A stretch of DNA of 64,000 nucleotides from a virus, in IMG/VR virus record IMGVR_UViG_3300042541_001369, positions 1-64,000 of that record; one strand, 5' to 3'. Below the pieces are notes generated by a model. The model was not told the origin of the DNA and did no database searches. It was given only the letters and a program-made list of their open reading frames with translations. Position numbers and translations under genes: made by a program. Below, piece by piece: positions 61,401 through 64,000 of the stretch. The number at the start of each line of letters is the position of its first letter. Position 1 is the first letter of the stretch.

Positions 61401-63118
61401 TGATTATATTTCCAATATTCAGTTGATGTTTGAATATAAACGTTGATTGTTTCTCCAATGGATTTGGATGTTATGAATGTTGGTGGAATAACCACATCTA
61501 AACCTTGTAAATCCCAACTTAAACTTACTAAGTTAGTATAATCAGAATTACTTGCCAATGTTCTACCACCAGCAGTTCGAAAAATACCGTCTATCACACC
61601 ATTAGTAACTAAAGTTGCTAAAATAGCATCGTTAGAAGTTGCTGTCATTGGGTTTGTACCTTCTTTGTTGCCATGTAACTCTAAACGATTTAATAATATC
61701 ATCATTGAGACATCTAATGATGTTAATTGGTTAGTATATAAATACAACTCAGTTAAACTAGATAAACCCGTTCCGTCAAATGATGTTAATTGGTTATTGC
61801 CTAAATACAAACTTGTTAAGCTAGATAACCCAGTTCCATCAAATGATGTGAATTGGTTACTAGTTAAGCGCAAAGTAGTTAAACTAGATAATCCAGTTCC
61901 ATCAAATGATGTTAATTGTAAACCATCTAAATACAATTCAGTTATTTGACCCATATCACTACCAATGAATGTTGTAAGTGGGTTGCCACCTAACTCCAAC
62001 CAAGTTAAACTAGATAAACCAGTTCCGTCAAATGATGTTAATTGGTTACTATTTAAATACAACTCAGTTAAACTAGATAAACCAGTTCCATCAAATGATG
62101 CTAATTGGTTACTATTTAAATCCAAATAAGTTAAACTAGATAAACCAGTTCCATCAAATGATGTTAATTGGTTCATTTGTAAATACAAGTTAATTAAACT
62201 AGATAGACCAGTTCCGTCAAATGATGTTAATTGGTTTTCGTTTAAACTCAACTCAGTTAAACTAGATAATCCAGTTCCGTCAAATGATGTTAATTGGCTA
62301 TTACTTAAATCCAAATAAGTTATATCTCCACTAAATGTACCATCTGAATCACATGATATAATTGTGAATTCACCATTTATGTTTGATACTGGTATCGTAT
62401 TTGGGCCATTTGAGATTATATCTGAATCGCTTCCATCGTGATTATATTTCCAATATCCAGTTGATGTTTGAACATTTATGTTGATTACTTCTCCCAAACG
62501 GGATGTTATGAATGTTGGTGGTGTTGTTGTATCGATTATCTGTAAACCAGAGAATTCCCAACCTAAACTTGCTAAGTTATTATAATCAGCAATACTTGCC
62601 GATGATCTACCATTGTTAGACTCAAAATAACCACCACTTAAACCATGTTGGTTAAGTTGAGATAAGATTTGATTGTTTACGGATGGTGTTAATGGATTAG
62701 AAGTTAAAACCAAACCAACTAAATTCGTGAAACTAGTTGCGTCAAATGATGTTAATTGGTTATTACCTAATTGCAAAGTAGTTAAACTTGTTGGTAAAAT
62801 AAATCCATCCAATGATGTTAATTGGTTATTATATAAATTTAAATTAATTAAACTTGTTAAACTAGTTCCGTCAAATGATGTTAATAGGTTATTACCTAAA
62901 TTCAAATGAGTTATATCTCCACTAACAGTTCCATCAGATAAACATGAAATCATTGTGAATTCACCGTTTATGTTTGCTACTGGTATACTGTTTACCCAAC
63001 CATTTGCGTTTATACTTGAATCAACTCCATCGTGATTATATTTCCAAAATCCAGTTGATGTTTGAACGTTAATGTTGATTGATTCACCAACTGATTTGGA
63101 TGTTATGAATGTTGCCAT
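58409..63118 (-). CDS. Leucine-rich-repeat adhesin/receptor-binding candidate with CBM-like tip
   Basis: 1569 residues made of six modules. Each begins with a cap (FITSK-x-xGE-x-INxxxQTSTGFWKYNHDG, then EFTIISCDSDGTVSGD), continues with 21-residue LRRs of the type LTSFDGTGLSSLTELYLNSN, and ends with NQILNQLNQNGLSGGEFYSS plus NGRTSASNADYDNL and LGW..GLDL. The modules hold about 3, 10, 5, 2, 5 and 8 repeats. The last about 65 residues (WDGGTIYNIGAVVTHEGQTW, NCIQYAPSGYGPFGGY, VYWTL) resemble a CBM5/12 chitin-binding-type fold. The next minus-strand gene upstream is a tail fibre. No signal peptide, so it is probably part of the particle. It has no ATATTTAT motif. Confidence 0.7.
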   Translation of the reverse strand: MATFITSKSVGESININVQTSTGFWKYNHDGVDSSINANGWVNSIPVANINGEFTMISCLSDGTVSGDITHLNLGNNLLTSFDGTSLTSLINLNLYNNQLTSLDGFILPTSLTTLQLGNNQLTSFDATSFTNLVGLVLTSNPLTPSVNNQILSQLNQHGLSGGYFESNNGRSSASIADYNNLASLGWEFSGLQIIDTTTPPTFITSRLGEVININVQTSTGYWKYNHDGSDSDIISNGPNTIPVSNINGEFTIISCDSDGTFSGDITYLDLSNSQLTSFDGTGLSSLTELSLNENQLTSFDGTGLSSLINLYLQMNQLTSFDGTGLSSLTYLDLNSNQLASFDGTGLSSLTELYLNSNQLTSFDGTGLSSLTWLELGGNPLTTFIGSDMGQITELYLDGLQLTSFDGTGLSSLTTLRLTSNQFTSFDGTGLSSLTSLYLGNNQLTSFDGTGLSSLTELYLYTNQLTSLDVSMMILLNRLELHGNKEGTNPMTATSNDAILATLVTNGVIDGIFRTAGGRTLASNSDYTNLVSLSWDLQGLDVVIPPTFITSKSIGETINVYIQTSTEYWKYNHDGSDSSVFGNGGQIISITNANGEFTIIPCDSDGTVSGDLTMLRLDGNQITLFDGTGLSSLTLLDLRNNQLTSLDGFILPTSLTSLVLYNNQLTSFDGTDLTSLTNLSLGDNQLTSFDGTGLSSLTDLDLTDNQLTSFDGTGLSSLIYLEINGNPFTPSSNNQILNQLALNGLSNGEFYSSNGRTSTSNTDYDNLLSLGWTLSGLDLPILPTFITSKSIGETINVYIQTSTGYWKYNHDGSDSSINANGWVYSIPVANINGEFTIISCDSEGTVSGNVTGLNLGDNQLTLFNGTGLSSLTNLELGFNQLTSFDGTGLSSLTSLGLEGNPFTPSVNNQILNQLALNGLSNGEFYSSNGRTSTSNTDYDNLVSLGWYFEGLDLITTTQPTFITSKAVGESINIWVQTSTGFWKYNHNGSDSSVFNQNNGGQIISVTNANGEFTIISCDSDGTVNGDLTMLSLVENQITLFDGTGLSSLTDLDLNNNQLTSFDGTDLSSLTNLNLGLNQLTSFDGTGLSSLTQLYLQGNQLTSFDGTGLSSLTELYLQTNQLTSFDGTGLSSLIYLEINDNQLTSSVNNQILNQLNQNGLSGGEFYSSNGRTSASNADYDNLVSLGWSITGLDLIIPPTFITSKSVGDSININVNTSTGFWKYNHDGSDSSVFDQNDGGQTITITNINGEYTIISCDSDGTVSGDVTSLNLYNNQLTSFDGTGLSSLIELYLSNNQLTSFDGTGLSGLTYLDLQSNQLTSFDGTGLSSLTELYLNYNQLTSFGGTGLESLTILELNYNQLTSFDGTGLESLTNLLIMGDGKSGGGILTSVSNLPTSLTNLILNDNLLTSFDGSGLGSLTYLNLQENQLTSFDGTGLSSLSSLTYLNLYTNQLTSSVNNQILNQLNQNGLSGGEFLSSNGRTSASNTDYDNLLNNLGWSFDGLDLIAVGSGKLRVKGVNSGGTPPTQPWDGGTIYNIGAVVTHEGQTWNCIQYAPSGYGPFGGYIDVYWTL
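58740..62910 (-). repeat. Array of about 33 leucine-rich repeats encoded by 63-bp units
   Basis: The unit is 63 bp (21 residues), interrupted by five inter-module caps. In each unit about 40 bp are nearly invariant (encoding SFDGTGLSSL and the N-Q-L-T link), whereas about 20 bp encoding the L-x-L-x-x-N strand differ. A few units have one extra residue (FILPTSL variant) or deviate (IGSDMGQI). Repeat numbers per module differ, so unequal exchange is likely. Confidence 0.85.
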
Positions 63119-63163
63119 AATTTTTTTATTTAATTTTTAATTGTTTATTTTAAAAACACAATA

Positions 63164-63183
63164 GGGGAGAATTTACCCTCCCC
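63164..63183 (-). terminator. Terminator of the tail-fibre gene
   Basis: A six-base-pair G+C-rich stem (GGGGAG / CTCCCC) with an eight-base loop, 29 bases past the stop at 63213. On the minus strand it is followed by TATTGTGTTTTT. It lies 45 bases before the LRR gene start, which would then need its own promoter, although none was identified. Confidence 0.55.
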
Positions 63184-63212
63184 CATTTGCGTTTTATTAT
63201 TTTTTGATTAGA

Positions 63213-64000
63213 TTACCATTGAATCTGAGTGTGTTTTACACCATAAATAACAACTTTGTCACCTGTAAGAGGCGCATCGGCAAATGTGATTGAGTTACCA
63301 ATACCCTCACCATCCATGTTAATTGTGTAATCCTCATTTGAACCCTGTAACAAACCATTCAAATAAATTGTTTCTGATAGATATTTTACACCAATCGCAA
63401 AGTTGAAAGTGGTTTTAGTACCATCTGGAACATCTGAAGTAGATACTCTAGAGTAATATACATGTTCTACTTTAGCCTCTAATGATGCATCAGTAGACAT
63501 CAAAGCAGCAACAGCAGAATCCAAAGCAGCAACATCTTCTTCTCTGCTAGATATCTCACCAGACAATTCAGAAACGATTTCAGCGAATGAGTCGATTGAA
63601 CCTAAATCTGTGTTAGCGATTAAGTAAGATACTTCAGTTGATAAAGCAACTTCTAATGAAGCGTCACCAGAAATTCTAGCTTCAATCTCAGCAGACATTG
63701 CAGCATCAACATAATCTTTGTTAGTTGCACTACTTCCATTTGTTGGTGCTGGTAAATCCCATATTTCATTATTATCCATACTAAGCGTACCTTCACTAAT
63801 CACAAGACCACCATTAAATTGTCTAGGATTACCAGAAGCTGGAGCCGCGATATTTTCTTTCAATTCGATTTGGTTAGTACCAGCGTTAAGAACGATAGTT
63901 GTTCCATCAACATCAGCTAATGCTTCAATGTCAGAAGACAATTCAGCAGCGATAGATGCGTCAGCTTCAACTCTCATTGACTCTTCAGCAGATATTGCAT
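63213..64000 (-). CDS. Tail-fibre protein (5' end outside window)
   Basis: The frame is open to the right edge: upstream of ATG 63977 codons AISAEES continue in frame, so the N-terminus lies outside. The visible 262 residues hold helical repeats of the type (A/S)-x-E-x-(A/S)-(R/I)-x-(A/S)-DASL (RVEADASIAAELSSD, SAEIEARISGDASLEV), as in trimeric phage fibres. A beta segment (GGLVISEGTLSMDNNEIWDL, then NKDYVDAAM) is the phage-fibre 'NKDYVD' motif. The end (YSRVSTSDVPDGTKTTFNF, IYLNGLLQGSNEDYTI, VVIYGVKHTQIQW) is a knob. It would bind host receptors. Confidence 0.7.
   Translation of the reverse strand, partial: AISAEESMRVEADASIAAELSSDIEALADVDGTTIVLNAGTNQIELKENIAAPASGNPRQFNGGLVISEGTLSMDNNEIWDLPAPTNGSSATNKDYVDAAMSAEIEARISGDASLEVALSTEVSYLIANTDLGSIDSFAEIVSELSGEISSREEDVAALDSAVAALMSTDASLEAKVEHVYYSRVSTSDVPDGTKTTFNFAIGVKYLSETIYLNGLLQGSNEDYTINMDGEGIGNSITFADAPLTGDKVVIYGVKHTQIQW

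Noticed and set aside
60396-62909. Plus-strand open frames opposite the LRR gene
   Set aside because: They are mirror frames of the repeat; the leucine-rich pattern and caps exist only on the minus strand.
58740-62910. 63-bp repeats as a CRISPR array or other noncoding repeat
   Set aside because: Unit length equals 21 codons, the frame stays open across the whole array, and the encoded pattern is a leucine-rich repeat with inter-module caps.
58409-63118. Diversity-generating retroelement as source of LRR variation
   Set aside because: No reverse transcriptase, template repeat or adenine-biased variable region is visible in the window.
1-64000. tRNA or rRNA genes
   Set aside because: Gaps between genes are all under about 200 bases and none shows a cloverleaf arm set, CCA-type end or rRNA-like block on reading.

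Overview
The window is an AT-rich segment of a large contractile-tailed phage (myovirus) with T4-like core genes. Tail genes: gp6-, gp25-, gp53-, gp26- and gp13-type proteins, a gp18-type sheath and a gp19-type tube. Replication genes: family B DNA polymerase, gp41-type helicase, UvsX-type recombinase, gp32-type ssDNA-binding protein, FEN/RNase H-type nuclease and a class II ribonucleotide reductase. Start codons are preceded by A/T-rich sequence with almost no Shine-Dalgarno motif. Together with a DUF5522-type protein and LRR/PKD-rich surface proteins, this suggests a Bacteroidetes host; that is inference. No tRNA, CRISPR array, integrase or bacterial chromosomal gene was recognised.

Layout. 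1-15461 (minus): a baseplate/tail block from a gpI-like tail protein (cut by the left edge) to gp6 and gp25 homologues. It includes a 1694-residue protein with a four-helix hydrophobic segment and is interrupted by an HNH homing-type gene. 15546-24566 (minus): a nucleotide and replication block (DUF5522 protein, NrdJ, gp41 helicase, FEN nuclease, RHH+HNH cassette, UvsX, ssDNA-binding protein) bounded by good hairpin terminators, followed by small acidic/proline-rich genes. 24625-46748 (minus): a second virion block with a 2219-aa hub-type protein ending in a possible muralytic domain, gp53-like LysM protein, 1679-aa OmpA-domain protein, probable tape measure, gp26-like hub protein with an overlapping small gene, tail tube, HAD protein, sheath and a gp15-like terminator. 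46811-52130 (plus): SNF2/UvsW-type helicase interrupted by an intein, a PD-(D/E)XK-like nuclease and the gp13-type neck protein. 52134-56514 (minus): a second copy of the RHH+HNH cassette, DNA polymerase and a J-domain protein. 56561-58341 (plus): two small membrane proteins and a DUF2827 glycosyltransferase-like protein. 58409-64000 (minus): a 1569-aa leucine-rich-repeat adhesin with a CBM5/12-like tip, and a tail-fibre gene cut by the right edge.

Regulation appears to have two classes. Perfect or near-perfect sigma70-type promoters (TTGACA-N17-TATAAT/TATACT) precede DNA polymerase and the ssDNA-binding protein. A different, strand-oriented motif (ATATTTAT, often with A/T-rich ATAAA after it) sits 2-45 nt upstream of many virion genes and of every freestanding homing-type gene.

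The most distinctive content is: the LRR protein, built of about 33 near-identical 63-bp repeats whose variation is concentrated in the predicted concave strand positions; the tail protein with membrane helices; the duplicated RHH+HNH cassette; an exact 14-bp-period CTAG repeat array beside the tail-tube gene; and the intein splitting the helicase Walker A motif.
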